NCBI RefSeq assembly: GCF_002836775.1
Contig: NZ_PJAQ01000054.1
Span: 186,001 to 250,000, forward strand
Reading direction: 5' to 3'
From: Colwellia sp. 12G3
Lineage (GTDB): Bacteria > Pseudomonadota > Gammaproteobacteria > Enterobacterales > Alteromonadaceae
Length of the DNA stretch: 64,000 nt
Positions within the stretch are counted from its first letter, which is position 1. Each line of letters starts with the position of its first letter. Shown here in pieces: positions 54,325-63,940 of the stretch. The translations under genes were made by a program, and so were the position numbers. The notes beneath the pieces were generated by a model. It searched no databases. It was given only the letters and a program-made list of their open reading frames with translations, and was not told where the DNA came from.

Positions 54325-55814
54325 AATGTTTCCTCACGCTGAGCAAAAGTTTGTTGTAGCATTGCAGACGTATTTTCAAAGGTATGATTCGTTGTTAAAC
54401 TACCGACAAAAAGGTAATTCAATTCTAAAATTATTTTTTGTTCTTCCACGGCAATTTTTAGCTGTTCAATTTCAGCATTAAGTACGGCAATACGTGATCT
54501 GACTACTTCTGAAAAATCACCATCATCATTGGTATAGGCTGTTAATGAAGCTTCTGCTTGGTCATGTATTTGTGGCAACAATCTAGTGTTATAAAGTGTT
54601 TTACGGCTATTAAGGCGTGACAAACGACCTTGTGCACTCGAGAACGCACCGAGTAGTTGACGTAGTAATAATATTTTTTCTGTTTTGACTGCTTCTGTTG
54701 CTGAAATAGCTGATTTGACTGTCATATCTTGACGATTATCAGTAAAAAGTGGCAGGTCAAAAGTCACACCTACAGAGAATAAGTCTGCACGACTATTACC
54801 CATAGGGTCATCATCTCGATAACCATAACTCGCATTAACACCCCATTCAGGCTTATATGCTTGCTCAGCTAAATTGATACCTGTTTTCGTTGCTAATATT
54901 TTTTTATCAAGCGCGAAAACAGCCGGATGTTTAGCAAAGTGTTGAGCGAGCTCTTCAACGGATAACCAATTGTTATTACTCGCTAACTTATTACTTTCAG
55001 AATGCGCGCTGGCTAAACCCTTATGAATCAAGTCTAGCTGAGGTAACTGCATGGTTAATTTCATATCGTGTAACTGACTAAGAGCATCTATTGTCTCTTG
55101 CGTTGTATTAGCAAGAAAAGCCATTGATAGCCATTGGGATAACATGCCTAAATAAGCATTTTGCTGTTGCGCTAATATGTCTAGCCTATCATCGAGCCGA
55201 GTTAACTCAAGTTGCGCACGAACAATATCTTGCTGGCGAGTTTTACCTAACGTAGAGGAATAACTGGCTTGGGCAACATCAACTAATTGTTCGAACAACG
55301 AGCGATTTTTTTCTATGAGGGTAATACTTTGTTGCACCCGAAAAGCATCAAGCCACAAACTACCAACAGTAACTGCAACTTTTGCTTCTCTGTCGCTTCG
55401 TTGAAAGGGATACGCTTCACTTTGAATACGCAACTGCTGATTTTTTATTGCCAGGCTATCACCGCGAGGAAACATTTGGGTTATACCTACCTTTAGCTGG
55501 GTCATACCTTCTTGGGCAAAATCAAAACCGTCAGTGGGTAGGTTAGCTAGTGCGATAGACATTTTAGGATCAGGCAAACTTGAAGCAGCATGACTCATGG
55601 CTTCAATGGCTTGTTGCTGATGTTTATTACCCGAGAGCCAAGGGTCATTTTTTTGCGCTGTGATTACGGCGTCTTTAAACGACCAGACTTTCTTATCGTC
55701 GGCATAGTTATGATCAGCAGCATTAATAATGGGGCTATAAGCGAATAAGCCACTAAATGTTATAGCGCTGGTAATCGCTATGATCGCTTTAACTGGAAAA
55801 GAAAATGAAAACAT
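54321..55814 (-). CDS. cusC: TolC-family outer-membrane efflux protein CusC
   Basis: A 497-residue outer-membrane channel. Signal peptide about 1-32 (ending INAADH), then two TolC repeats of coiled helices and strands (SLPDPKMSIALANLP; WGVNASYGYRDDDPMGNSRADLFSVGVTFDLPLF). There is no lipobox Cys, unlike E. coli CusC. An excellent ribosome site (TAGGAGGG, 55825-55818 on the minus strand) precedes the ATG, so this is the most strongly translated start of the operon. It overlaps cusB by 4 bp and should complete the CusCBA conduit from periplasm to outside. Confidence 0.9.
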   Translation of the reverse strand: MFSFSFPVKAIIAITSAITFSGLFAYSPIINAADHNYADDKKVWSFKDAVITAQKNDPWLSGNKHQQQAIEAMSHAASSLPDPKMSIALANLPTDGFDFAQEGMTQLKVGITQMFPRGDSLAIKNQQLRIQSEAYPFQRSDREAKVAVTVGSLWLDAFRVQQSITLIEKNRSLFEQLVDVAQASYSSTLGKTRQQDIVRAQLELTRLDDRLDILAQQQNAYLGMLSQWLSMAFLANTTQETIDALSQLHDMKLTMQLPQLDLIHKGLASAHSESNKLASNNNWLSVEELAQHFAKHPAVFALDKKILATKTGINLAEQAYKPEWGVNASYGYRDDDPMGNSRADLFSVGVTFDLPLFTDNRQDMTVKSAISATEAVKTEKILLLRQLLGAFSSAQGRLSRLNSRKTLYNTRLLPQIHDQAEASLTAYTNDDGDFSEVVRSRIAVLNAEIEQLKIAVEEQKIILELNYLFVGSLTTNHTFENTSAMLQQTFAQREETL

Positions 55815-55991
55815 AACTCCCTCCTAAGGGAATAATTATTGTAATGAATGCGAAGTCACTATTAACCTATTAACCCGTTTGCTATTGGCATTAAATTAAA
55901 AGGACTAGATGCTTTTTGTGTCGTCGATGGTTTGTTAGTTGTCACTGATAATTATTTAAAACAACAAAATTTAGACGCAATGAGGCTGTGA

Positions 55992-56441
55992 TTAGCTAAG
56001 TATAGGTGGTCTATAAAGGGAGATAAGTGTTTGACTAGCAGCTAAAGCAATAGGGGTGTTTATCTTACTTTCAATGGCAAAAACAGGGGTGAAATTAATG
56101 ATGGTTGAAAATGCTGATACGGTAGAACAACCCGTTGTTAAGCAGTCACATTCTTGAGCACAGCAATCTTCGCTAGCCATAGTAGAGCATGATGTTGTCA
56201 TCGTTTCTTCATCACATTCAGACATCGTACTCATATCATGAGTTGAGCCGTCTGTTTCTTCCATCATATGATGTGAACCTTTCATCGATGACATTACAGC
56301 CATAGATTGCTTACTTGTCATGCTATAAAACATAGATATAGACGCCATTGATTGACCAATAAAGATCAAACTAAGCAATAACACCATCATTGTTTTATTT
56401 ATCAAAGTAGGCACAAGCAGCACTTGGGTTATACGAAACAT
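55992..56441 (-). CDS. Met/His/Cys-rich small membrane-associated protein of the copper operon
   Basis: A 149-residue protein with an N-terminal hydrophobic helix (about 17-36, TMMVLLLSLIFIGQSM). The middle is packed with metal-binding residues: MSSMKGSHHMMEETDGSTHD, then CDEETMTTSCSTM, EDCCAQECDC and TGCS. The C-terminus SLYRPPILS is the ending seen in DUF2946/CopL-like proteins that sit beside copper genes. It is 177 bp upstream of cusC on the same strand, so it likely heads the operon and binds Cu or Ag in the periplasm. Exact role unknown. Confidence 0.75.
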   Translation of the reverse strand: MFRITQVLLVPTLINKTMMVLLLSLIFIGQSMASISMFYSMTSKQSMAVMSSMKGSHHMMEETDGSTHDMSTMSECDEETMTTSCSTMASEDCCAQECDCLTTGCSTVSAFSTIINFTPVFAIESKINTPIALAASQTLISLYRPPILS

Positions 56442-56748
56442 ACTCTGATCTTAACACTAATAAAAATAATATATCAATAATATCAAGGCGAATAAATTTA
56501 CTCATAACTCATCGCTATATTATCGAGCTTATAATATGCTGAATTGGAGTCGAGGATGAAAGACTGTTTTTCGATAAATAGTTGTTAGGAAGACAAATTT
56601 TATCAGAACGATAGCATGTGATTCATAAAAGGTGTAAAGCTTTTACTTCCGCAGCATACGACAGAGAAATATAGAAAGCTTACGCTCAGGTTTCTTTCTT
56701 GCTATTATCGAATTTTAACGAAAAATCAACAGCTTAATTGGATTTTAC
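56442..56748. other. Divergent promoter region of the copper operon and glpK
   Basis: 307 bp, AT-rich. On the minus strand TTGATA followed after 17 nt by TTATTA (about 56460-56490) is a weak promoter candidate for the copper operon. I could not find a CueR- or CusR-type dyad I trust. No glycerol-regulator operator is evident before glpK. Confidence 0.35.
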
Positions 56749-58227
56749 ATGAGTGACTATATTTTAGCCATAGATCAAGGTACCACAAGCTCTAGAGCTA
56801 TTTTATTTAACCGTGAAGGCGATAAAGTACATTCTGCTCAAGAGGAGTTTCCACAATATTTTCCGAATGACGGTTGGATTGAGCATGATCCGATAGATAT
56901 ATGGCAAACGGTAGAACGTACCTTTAAAAAGGTCATTGCCAAAATTGACATGAGTAAAGATACTGTCAGAGCCATTGGTATTACCAATCAACGTGAAACT
57001 ACATTGATATGGGATCGAAAAACAGGTGAACCATTATATCGAGCCATCGTTTGGCAAGACCGTCGTACCAGTGAATATTGTCAGCAACTTAAAGATGAAG
57101 GTAAAGAAGCATTAATCAGTTCCAAAACAGGGCTATTAATCGACCCTTATTTTTCTGCTACCAAAATAGTTTGGATTTTGGATAATGTTGACGGTGCTCG
57201 CTCCCGCGCTGAAAGAGGGGAGTTAGCCTTTGGTACAGTCGACAGTTATATATTATGGAAGCTAACAAGTGGAAAAGAACATCGTACTGATGCAACTAAT
57301 GCATCGCGCACTATGTTATTTAATATACATACGCAGCAATGGGATGAAGATTTATTAAAGCTTTTTAATATCCCTCGCGGGTTATTACCTGAGGTGATGG
57401 ACTCTTCCGATAACTTTGGTGTTACAGAGCAAGGCATTATGGGGATTGAAGTTCCTATATTAGCTATGGCCGGAGATCAGCAAGCAGCATTATTTGGGCA
57501 GACATGTTTCCGAGAAGGTATGGCCAAAAGTACCTATGGCACAGGCTGTTTTATGATTGTCAATACAGGTGATATCGCGTTGAAATCAGAAAATAGGTTG
57601 CTATCAACTATAGCCTATCGACTTAATGGCAAAGTAACTTATGCTTTAGAAGGGAGTATTTTCATCGCAGGGGCTACCGTACAATGGTTACGAGATGGCC
57701 TGAAACTAATTGATGACGCAAGCGATACTGAACCTTTAGCACGGCAAACACCTGTTGATCATGGAGTGTACTTAGTGCCTGCATTTACAGGCTTAGGTGC
57801 TCCTTATTGGGATCCAAATGCCCGGGGAGCAATCATTGGTTTAACTCGAGATACAGGTATTAAAGAAATTGTTACTGCTGGTTTGCAATCTGTTTGTTAT
57901 CAAACTAAGGATTTACAAAAAGCAATGGAAAATGATGGTGAAAGACCTGTTGCATTTCGCGTTGATGGTGGCATGGTTGTGAATAATTGGTTGTTGCAAT
58001 TTCTTGCTGATATCTTAGGTACAACGGTTGAGCGGCCACAAATGACTGAAACAACAGCATTAGGTGTTGCTTATCTTGCCGGACTAAAGGCAGGTATATA
58101 TAACTCACTTGAAGAGTTAGAAACTATGTGGAAACGTGACACATGTTTTGAACCTAAACTTGATAAACCAACTCGCGATGGCTTGTACCATGGTTGGAAA
58201 AATGCTGTGCGCCGTGTTCAAAGTTAA
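56749..58227 (+). CDS. glpK: Glycerol kinase
   Basis: A 492-residue FGGY-family kinase that phosphorylates glycerol to glycerol-3-phosphate. Motifs: [16 protein letters not shown] (residues 5-20), [32 protein letters not shown] and the FGGY signature [16 protein letters not shown] (about 404-420). It is alone, without glpF or glpD in the window, so uptake and oxidation genes must be elsewhere. The next gene on the same strand is a small membrane protein 213 bp on. Confidence 0.96.
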   Translation: MSDYILAIDQGTTSSRAILFNREGDKVHSAQEEFPQYFPNDGWIEHDPIDIWQTVERTFKKVIAKIDMSKDTVRAIGITNQRETTLIWDRKTGEPLYRAIVWQDRRTSEYCQQLKDEGKEALISSKTGLLIDPYFSATKIVWILDNVDGARSRAERGELAFGTVDSYILWKLTSGKEHRTDATNASRTMLFNIHTQQWDEDLLKLFNIPRGLLPEVMDSSDNFGVTEQGIMGIEVPILAMAGDQQAALFGQTCFREGMAKSTYGTGCFMIVNTGDIALKSENRLLSTIAYRLNGKVTYALEGSIFIAGATVQWLRDGLKLIDDASDTEPLARQTPVDHGVYLVPAFTGLGAPYWDPNARGAIIGLTRDTGIKEIVTAGLQSVCYQTKDLQKAMENDGERPVAFRVDGGMVVNNWLLQFLADILGTTVERPQMTETTALGVAYLAGLKAGIYNSLEELETMWKRDTCFEPKLDKPTRDGLYHGWKNAVRRVQS

Positions 58228-58440
58228 TAAATTAATAAGATAAATCAATCTCGTTCTTTACCTCGAAAGGCAAGTTTTTATAACGATTAAAGAATATTTT
58301 TCTCAGTACTTGTGAACGCTCATAAAGTGAAAGCCACTTAATAGAATTGCTATCTTTGGCACTTGCCATTTTTACCTATGCTCAGGTACTATCGTTTACA
58401 GTTACAAGACTTGGTATATATATTAGAAATAAGGAATTTT

Positions 58441-58863
58441 ATGCGTGGAGCAGGTGGAACATCAGGTGGTTTAGGGCAGTTTTTCATTGGATTAATTATG
58501 ATGTGTGGTGGTTTTTACTTACTGCTTAATGCTATTACAGTCAGTTCTAGCTTCGGTATGGGCATGCGTCTTTATGGCTTTTCTGCCATGGGTGGTAACT
58601 ACAGCGTAACTAGCGGTATGGTGATGATCCCGTTTATGTTTGGTGTTGGTATTATTTTCTATAACAGTAAGAATCCTATTGGCTGGATATTAGCACTAGG
58701 TTCTATTACTGGTTTAATTTTCGGGGTGATTTCTTCGATTCGTTTTAGCATGAGAACAATGACATCGTTTGATTTAATTGTCATCTTAGTGCTCTCAATG
58801 GGTGGGATTGGTTTATTTTTAAGGTCGTTGAAGAAAATGGATGCGGCAATGCCGGCTGAATAA
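58441..58863 (+). CDS. Small Gly/Met-rich membrane protein
   Basis: A 140-residue protein with about four hydrophobic segments (FFIGLIMMCGGFYLLLNAIT; MVMIPFMFGVGIIFY; GWILALGSITGLIFGVI; FDLIVILVLSMGGIGLFL) and a short polar C-terminus. I chose the ATG at 58441 because AGGA lies 5 nt upstream and the protein then begins MRGAGGTSGGLG; longer frames from 58363 have no ribosome site. Family not recognised; convergent with the SPFH gene. Confidence 0.65.
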   Translation: MRGAGGTSGGLGQFFIGLIMMCGGFYLLLNAITVSSSFGMGMRLYGFSAMGGNYSVTSGMVMIPFMFGVGIIFYNSKNPIGWILALGSITGLIFGVISSIRFSMRTMTSFDLIVILVLSMGGIGLFLRSLKKMDAAMPAE

Positions 58864-58886
58864 TAAATAATAAAGTCAGTTAGATA

Positions 58887-58917
58887 AGGTATAGCACAAT
58901 GAAATAGTGCTATACCT
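58887..58917. terminator. Bidirectional hairpin between convergent genes
   Basis: Perfect 11-bp stem AGGTATAGCAC / GTGCTATACCT (58887-58897 with 58907-58917), 9-nt loop. It sits between the ends of the small membrane protein gene and the SPFH gene, with no strong T-run on either side. Confidence 0.6.
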
Positions 58918-58937
58918 CAACCACTTAAAGTGAAGGA

Positions 58938-59870
58938 TTATTTCTCCTTCATATTCCATAAAATATCTTGGCCACTACCCATGACCGTGGTTGGTAGTTT
59001 CCCATCCCACTGTTGCGCTTTAACATACTCTACTAAGGTTTTATTAGATTTGATGGCAGCTGCTTTTTTCATCATTGCTTCCGCTTCCGCTAAACCTTTT
59101 ACTAAAATAGCTTCAGCTTCTGCTTTTGCTTCTATTTCAATGGCATAAGCACTACCATCGGCACGCGCTTTTTCAGCATCACGCTTAGCTTCTGCAGTGT
59201 TTACCTCACGTTGCGCTTCAAGCTTTTGGCGTTCTAAGCGATGCTTTTCTGCTGCAGCTAAGTTCTTTTCTGTTTGCTTAGTTTCTATGCTTTGTAAGTA
59301 CTTTTGAGGTAATACTAAATTTTCAATTTGTACGCTATCCAGTTTTACTGGAAATTCGGACATAGCATCTAAGAGTGTTTCTTCAATTTTTTGAATCACT
59401 TGACCACGATTCTGAATGATTTGTTCTGCTTTAAAACGTGCTAGCGCATCTTTAGTTGCAGATCGTAAACGTGGGTCTAAAATACGGTTTTCAAATTGAT
59501 CTAAGCCGCCGTAACCTTTATATAACTCAAAAGCTTCTGCACGAATTACGGTCCAGTTAACGGATACTTCAGCTTGTACGGGCATTTGCTCGAACGTTGA
59601 TGCTTTGAGGTTTTCTGAGTTTTTTCGCGTACGTATTTCTAATTCTTCAACAGTGTCGGCGAAGGGGATTTTTGTATGCAGACCTGGATTTACTTGCGTG
59701 GTTGCTTCACCGAAACGTTTGACAATACCGACATGACCTTCATCAATGGTGTAGGGTACTTGCCATAAAATAAGCGCCGCAACAACGGCAGCAGAAATTT
59801 TTCCAAAATGTTTGGTTATTTGAGCCGTATCCAGATCGACTGGTGTTTTTGTCATTCCATTTTTCAACAT
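58938..59870 (-). CDS. SPFH/prohibitin-family membrane protein
   Basis: A 310-residue protein: one N-terminal helix (about 24-42), then an SPFH (band 7) domain (VGIVKRFGEATTQVNPGLHT; KASTFEQMPVQAEVSVNWTV; RLRSATKDALARFKAEQIIQ) and a long Ala/Glu/Lys-rich coiled coil (about 205-275). This is prohibitin-like architecture, related to HflK/HflC, which form membrane scaffolds around proteases. AAAGGA precedes the first ATG, supporting the start at 59870. It stands alone downstream of the ilvA terminator. Confidence 0.86.
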   Translation of the reverse strand: MLKNGMTKTPVDLDTAQITKHFGKISAAVVAALILWQVPYTIDEGHVGIVKRFGEATTQVNPGLHTKIPFADTVEELEIRTRKNSENLKASTFEQMPVQAEVSVNWTVIRAEAFELYKGYGGLDQFENRILDPRLRSATKDALARFKAEQIIQNRGQVIQKIEETLLDAMSEFPVKLDSVQIENLVLPQKYLQSIETKQTEKNLAAAEKHRLERQKLEAQREVNTAEAKRDAEKARADGSAYAIEIEAKAEAEAILVKGLAEAEAMMKKAAAIKSNKTLVEYVKAQQWDGKLPTTVMGSGQDILWNMKEK

Positions 59871-59960
59871 GTATTTTCCTTTATTGTCATTAATAGCTCA
59901 GCAATTATTATTAGATATTTATCTTAAGAATAATTGTAACTAGAGTGTTAATAACAATAA

Positions 59961-59985
59961 AGCCTTGACATAATATGTCAAGGCT
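59961..59985 (-). terminator. Terminator of the ilv operon
   Basis: Stem AGCCTTGACA / TGTCAAGGCT (59961-59970 with 59976-59985) with a 5-nt loop; the minus strand continues TTTATTGTT. It lies 45 nt after the ilvA stop codon. The plus strand also continues with T-rich sequence. Confidence 0.8.
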
Positions 59986-60030
59986 TTTGTTTTTATCTAC
60001 CAATTTAGTATGAAATTTTAGTTGATAGAG

Positions 60031-61584
60031 TTAATTCAAAAAGGTTTGATAAGCGAGATTGTCGGTTTCTTCTTGCCATTGATAACCAAGATCATCAAGG
60101 TGTTGGAAAAATTCGCTTTGCTGACTTTTATCAAGATCAAAGCCAGCCAATACCTGACCAAATGCTGCACCGTGGTTACGGTAATGAAATAAGGTAATAT
60201 TCCAATGTTCACCCATAGCGTCTAAGAACTTTTCTAATGCGCCAGGATGCTCAGGAAACTCAAAACTAAATAGTCGTTCATGGTTACTATTTTTAGTTGA
60301 ATTTGGGCTTTTACCACCGATCATGTAGCGAACATGCAGCTTTGCTAGTTCATTGTCGGTGAAATCTCTCACTAGATAGTTTGCGCTTACTAATCCTTGC
60401 AGTAACTGTTGACGTTCTTGCACACTGCCACCAAGGCGAACACCGACAAAAATTTCAGCACTAGGCTTACCAGAAAATCGATAGTTAAACTCTGTAATGG
60501 CACGGTTACCGATAGATTGGCAAAAACGTTTAAAGCTGCCTTTTTCTTCTGGAATAGTCACCGCCAATATTGCTTCTTTCTTTTCACCTAATTCACAGCG
60601 CTCTGATACATAACGCAAGGTATGAAAGTTCATGTTTGCGCCTGAAAGTATTGCTGCTAATGACTCATTACCTTTGCTAGTTTGCGTATATTTTTGTAAA
60701 CCGGCTAATGATAATGCGCCAGCAGGTTCGGCAATAACACGCGTTTCTTCGAAAATATCTTTAATTGATGCACAAATTTCATCGGTTGTTACCGTGATCA
60801 CTTCATCGCAAAACTGTTGAATCAAGCCAAAAGTATTTTCGCCAATGCGTTTAACCGCCACGCCATCGGCAAACAAACCTACTTGCGTTAAATCGACAGG
60901 TTTCCCTGCCTCAAGTGCCGCTTTTAAGCAGGCTGAATCTTCAGCTTCAACACCAATAATGCGAGTGCTTGGGCTTAGTTGTTTTAAATAAACCGACATA
61001 CCCGCGAGTAAACCACCGCCGCCAACAGGTATAAACACCACATCAGCATGGGGCAATTGCTGTAAAAGTTCTTTTGCTACTGTGCCTTGTCCAACAATGA
61101 CTTCAACATCATCAAAGGGGTGAATAAGGGTCTTGTTTTCTGCTTTGGCATATTCAACTGAAGCGGCTTGTGCTTCATTGAAACTATTACCCACTAAACG
61201 TACTTCACCACCAAAACGCCTAACATTATCTACTTTGATGTCAGGGGTGGTTTTGGGCATGACGATAGTTGCTTTAATGCCAAGTTTTTTGGCAGCCAAC
61301 GCTAATCCTTGGGCGTGATTACCCGCAGAAGCAGCGATAACACCATGAATACATTGTTCTTCAGTTAAAGTATTAAGTTTGTTATAAGCACCACGTAATT
61401 TAAATGAATGAACGGGTTGCTGATCTTCACGTTTTAAATAAATTTGGTTATTTAATCGTGAGGATAGTTTATTCAATGACGTCAGTTCAGTTTCAACCGC
61501 TAGATCATAAATAGGGGCGAGTAGAATACGACGTAAGTAATCTAATGGTGTTTGTGGTGATGCTTGTTTGAGCGTTTCTGTCAT
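60031..61584 (-). CDS. ilvA: Threonine ammonia-lyase, biosynthetic
   Basis: A 517-residue PLP enzyme making 2-oxobutanoate from threonine, the first committed step to isoleucine. The PLP lysine is in HSFKLRGAYNKL (about 61-64), the phosphate-binding loop is VGGGGLLAG, and GNHAQG is present. Two ACT-like regulatory domains fill about 330-517 (EEKGSFKRFCQSIGNRAITE; LFSFEFPEHPGALEKFLDAM), the length and layout of the isoleucine-inhibited biosynthetic enzyme rather than the catabolic TdcB. It follows ilvD after 269 bp that hold a long family B repeat. Confidence 0.96.
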   Translation of the reverse strand: MTETLKQASPQTPLDYLRRILLAPIYDLAVETELTSLNKLSSRLNNQIYLKREDQQPVHSFKLRGAYNKLNTLTEEQCIHGVIAASAGNHAQGLALAAKKLGIKATIVMPKTTPDIKVDNVRRFGGEVRLVGNSFNEAQAASVEYAKAENKTLIHPFDDVEVIVGQGTVAKELLQQLPHADVVFIPVGGGGLLAGMSVYLKQLSPSTRIIGVEAEDSACLKAALEAGKPVDLTQVGLFADGVAVKRIGENTFGLIQQFCDEVITVTTDEICASIKDIFEETRVIAEPAGALSLAGLQKYTQTSKGNESLAAILSGANMNFHTLRYVSERCELGEKKEAILAVTIPEEKGSFKRFCQSIGNRAITEFNYRFSGKPSAEIFVGVRLGGSVQERQQLLQGLVSANYLVRDFTDNELAKLHVRYMIGGKSPNSTKNSNHERLFSFEFPEHPGALEKFLDAMGEHWNITLFHYRNHGAAFGQVLAGFDLDKSQQSEFFQHLDDLGYQWQEETDNLAYQTFLN

Positions 61585-61652
61585 TAGATTTACCTAAAAA
61601 ATTATTATCAATTACTGTCAATTACTTGAAATATAAAGCTAACTCACAAGTC

Positions 61653-61821
61653 GTCATGCTCGAGTTTTCTTGTCGAGCATCCATTCACTAAAAACTGGAT
61701 TCAGGAGAATGTGCATCAGGATAATTGCTCCTGCATTATCTAATAAGGTACTTCCTGTACCGTCTGCATTCTCTAATAAGTAGCATCCATGCTACGTCCG
61801 ATAAGAACACTCGGGAATGAC
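61653..61821. repeat. Structured intergenic repeat family B, long copy
   Basis: About 170 bp bounded by GTCATGCTCGAG and CTCGGGAATGAC, inverted ends. Inside are a chain of hairpins: GCTCGA...TCGAGC, GGTAC TTCCT GTACC and GTAGCAT CC ATGCTAC, and a direct repeat of TCTAATAAG. It lies between ilvD and ilvA, so it is transcribed with the operon. Confidence 0.75.
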
Positions 61822-61853
61822 AATATAAAAGTCAGTTTAATTATTCAGTATTA

Positions 61854-63713
61854 TTAATCTACTAAACCATCAAGCAATGCACGGTTTCGAACAGCACCTT
61901 TATCGGCACTGGTTGCCAACATAGCGTAGTTTTTTAATGCATAGCTAATTGGACGAACTCTATCTTTTGGTTTCCATGCTTGTTTACCTTTCGCTTCCAT
62001 TGTAGCGCGACGGGCATCAAGTACTTCTTCAGAGACTTGTAAGGTAATTTCACGCGTTGGAATATCAATGTGAATGATATCACCTTGTTCAACTAAGGCG
62101 ATTGTACCGCCATCAGCTGCTTCTGGAGAAACATGACCAATAGATAAACCAGATGTACCACCAGAGAAACGACCGTCAGTTAATAAGGCACACGCTTTAC
62201 CTAAACCCATAGATTTTAAGTAAGTGGTTGGGTAAAGCATTTCTTGCATGCCTGGTCCACCTTTAGGGCCTTCGTAACGAATTACGACGACTTCACCAGC
62301 AAGTACTTTTTTGTCAAGAATTGCAGCAACTGCTTCGTCTTGGCTTTCAAATATGTGTGCAGGGCCTGTGAATACTAAGTTATCGTCACTTACACCCGCC
62401 GTTTTAACAACACAGCCATCAGGTGCAATATTACCTGAAAGTACGGCTAAACCACCTTCTAATGAGAATGCGTTTTCAAGACTACGGATACAACCATTGG
62501 CACGGTCATCGTCTAATGTATCCCAACGACAGTCTTGACTGAATGCTTTAGTAGTACGTATACCTGCAGGACCTGCACGGTAGAATTTTTTAACATCTTC
62601 ATCATCTGTTAACGTAATGTCATATTTAGCGATAACATCTGCTAACGTGGTACCTAAAACATTCGGCACATCAGTATGTAATAAACCAGCACGATCTAAT
62701 TCACCTAAAATACTAATAACACCACCAGCGCGATGCACATCTTCCATGTGGTACTCAGGTGTTGAGGGGGCAACTTTACATAACTGTGGTACTCGGCGAG
62801 ATAATTCATCCATGTCTTTCATGGTGTAATCAATTTCAGCTTCTTGTGCCGTTGCCAGTAAATGCAAGATAGTGTTGGTTGAACCACCCATAGCAATATC
62901 TAAACACATAGCATTGTGTAATGCTTCTTTACAGGCAATATTACGTGGCAGTGCAGACTCATCGTTATCTTGGTAATAACGTTTAGTCAATTTAACGATT
63001 TCTTTACCCGCCTTTAAGAATAATTGTTCTCTATCAGCATGTGTTGCCAACATCGAACCATTACCTGGCAGAGCTAAACCTAACGCTTCAGCTAAACAGT
63101 TCATTGAGTTTGCAGTGAACATACCAGAACATGAACCACAGGTAGGACAGGCAGAACGTTCAATTTTATCACTGTCTTCATCACTGACTGTTGGATCTGC
63201 ACCTTTAATCATGGCATCAACTAAATCAAGCTTAATAATTTGATCGCTAAGTTTGGTTTTACCGGCTTCCATTGGACCACCAGAAACAAAAATTACAGGG
63301 ATGTTTAAGCGCATTGCCGCCATCATCATGCCAGGAGTAATTTTGTCACAGTTTGAGATACAAACCATGGCATCAGCACAATGGGCATTTACCATGTATT
63401 CAACTGAGTCGGCAATTAAATCACGTGAAGGTAAGCTATAAAGCATGCCGCTGTGACCCATGGCAATACCATCATCAACAGCAATAGTATTGAATTCTTT
63501 GGCAACACCGCCTGCTTCTTCTATGGCACCGGCAACTAACTGTCCCATATCTTTTAAGTGAACATGACCCGGAACAAATTGTGTAAAAGAGTTAACTACC
63601 GCAATAATAGGTTTTCCAAAATCACCATCTGTCATGCCTGTAGCGCGCCATAAAGCACGAGCACCAGCCATATTACGGCCTTGAGTAGAAGTTGCAGATC
63701 TTAATTTAGGCAT
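61854..63713 (-). CDS. ilvD: Dihydroxy-acid dehydratase
   Basis: A 619-residue Fe-S enzyme that dehydrates dihydroxy acids in valine and isoleucine synthesis. Visible are [16 protein letters not shown] at the N-terminus, [15 protein letters not shown] and [17 protein letters not shown] with the cluster cysteines, and [11 protein letters not shown] near the end. The ATG at 63713 is chosen because it gives the family start [15 protein letters not shown]; a frame from a GTG at 63764 adds 17 unrelated residues. Between ilvE and ilvA, as in ilvGMEDA operons. There is no strong ribosome site. Confidence 0.96.
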   Translation of the reverse strand: MPKLRSATSTQGRNMAGARALWRATGMTDGDFGKPIIAVVNSFTQFVPGHVHLKDMGQLVAGAIEEAGGVAKEFNTIAVDDGIAMGHSGMLYSLPSRDLIADSVEYMVNAHCADAMVCISNCDKITPGMMMAAMRLNIPVIFVSGGPMEAGKTKLSDQIIKLDLVDAMIKGADPTVSDEDSDKIERSACPTCGSCSGMFTANSMNCLAEALGLALPGNGSMLATHADREQLFLKAGKEIVKLTKRYYQDNDESALPRNIACKEALHNAMCLDIAMGGSTNTILHLLATAQEAEIDYTMKDMDELSRRVPQLCKVAPSTPEYHMEDVHRAGGVISILGELDRAGLLHTDVPNVLGTTLADVIAKYDITLTDDEDVKKFYRAGPAGIRTTKAFSQDCRWDTLDDDRANGCIRSLENAFSLEGGLAVLSGNIAPDGCVVKTAGVSDDNLVFTGPAHIFESQDEAVAAILDKKVLAGEVVVIRYEGPKGGPGMQEMLYPTTYLKSMGLGKACALLTDGRFSGGTSGLSIGHVSPEAADGGTIALVEQGDIIHIDIPTREITLQVSEEVLDARRATMEAKGKQAWKPKDRVRPISYALKNYAMLATSADKGAVRNRALLDGLVD

Positions 63714-63847
63714 GATTTTTACATTCCAATTGGTGTTTGAGAAAGGCTTATTTTGAAAATTCACTTTGTGCTTACAGCGCTAAATGAACTTTTAAAATGA
63801 GATTTATTTTATAAAACAAAGAACAGTATAGTCGAAGCTAGTTCGGT

Positions 63848-63912
63848 TAAATTTCAAGGCAGGAAGTGCGCAGCTTATAAGTATAAGTGAGTACTTCCAA
63901 CGATGAAATTTA
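63848..63912. repeat. Structured intergenic repeat family C, copy 2
   Basis: Outer stem TAAATTTCA / TGAAATTTA (perfect, 63848-63856 with 63904-63912) around a core that pairs GGAAGT with ACTTCC (63862-63867 with 63893-63898) and reads CTTATAAGTATAAGTGAG inside. The core matches the copy at 23478-23559. It lies between ilvE and ilvD. Confidence 0.6.
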
Positions 63913-63940
63913 GCGAATTAGCAATGACGTAAACCAAAAA

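Noticed and set aside
58363-58440. Longer start for the small Gly-rich membrane protein
   Set aside because: No ribosome site upstream, whereas AGGA sits 5 nt before the ATG at 58441.
63714-63764. GTG start at 63764 for ilvD
   Set aside because: The extra 17 residues do not belong to the family; the ATG at 63713 gives the conserved N-terminus.
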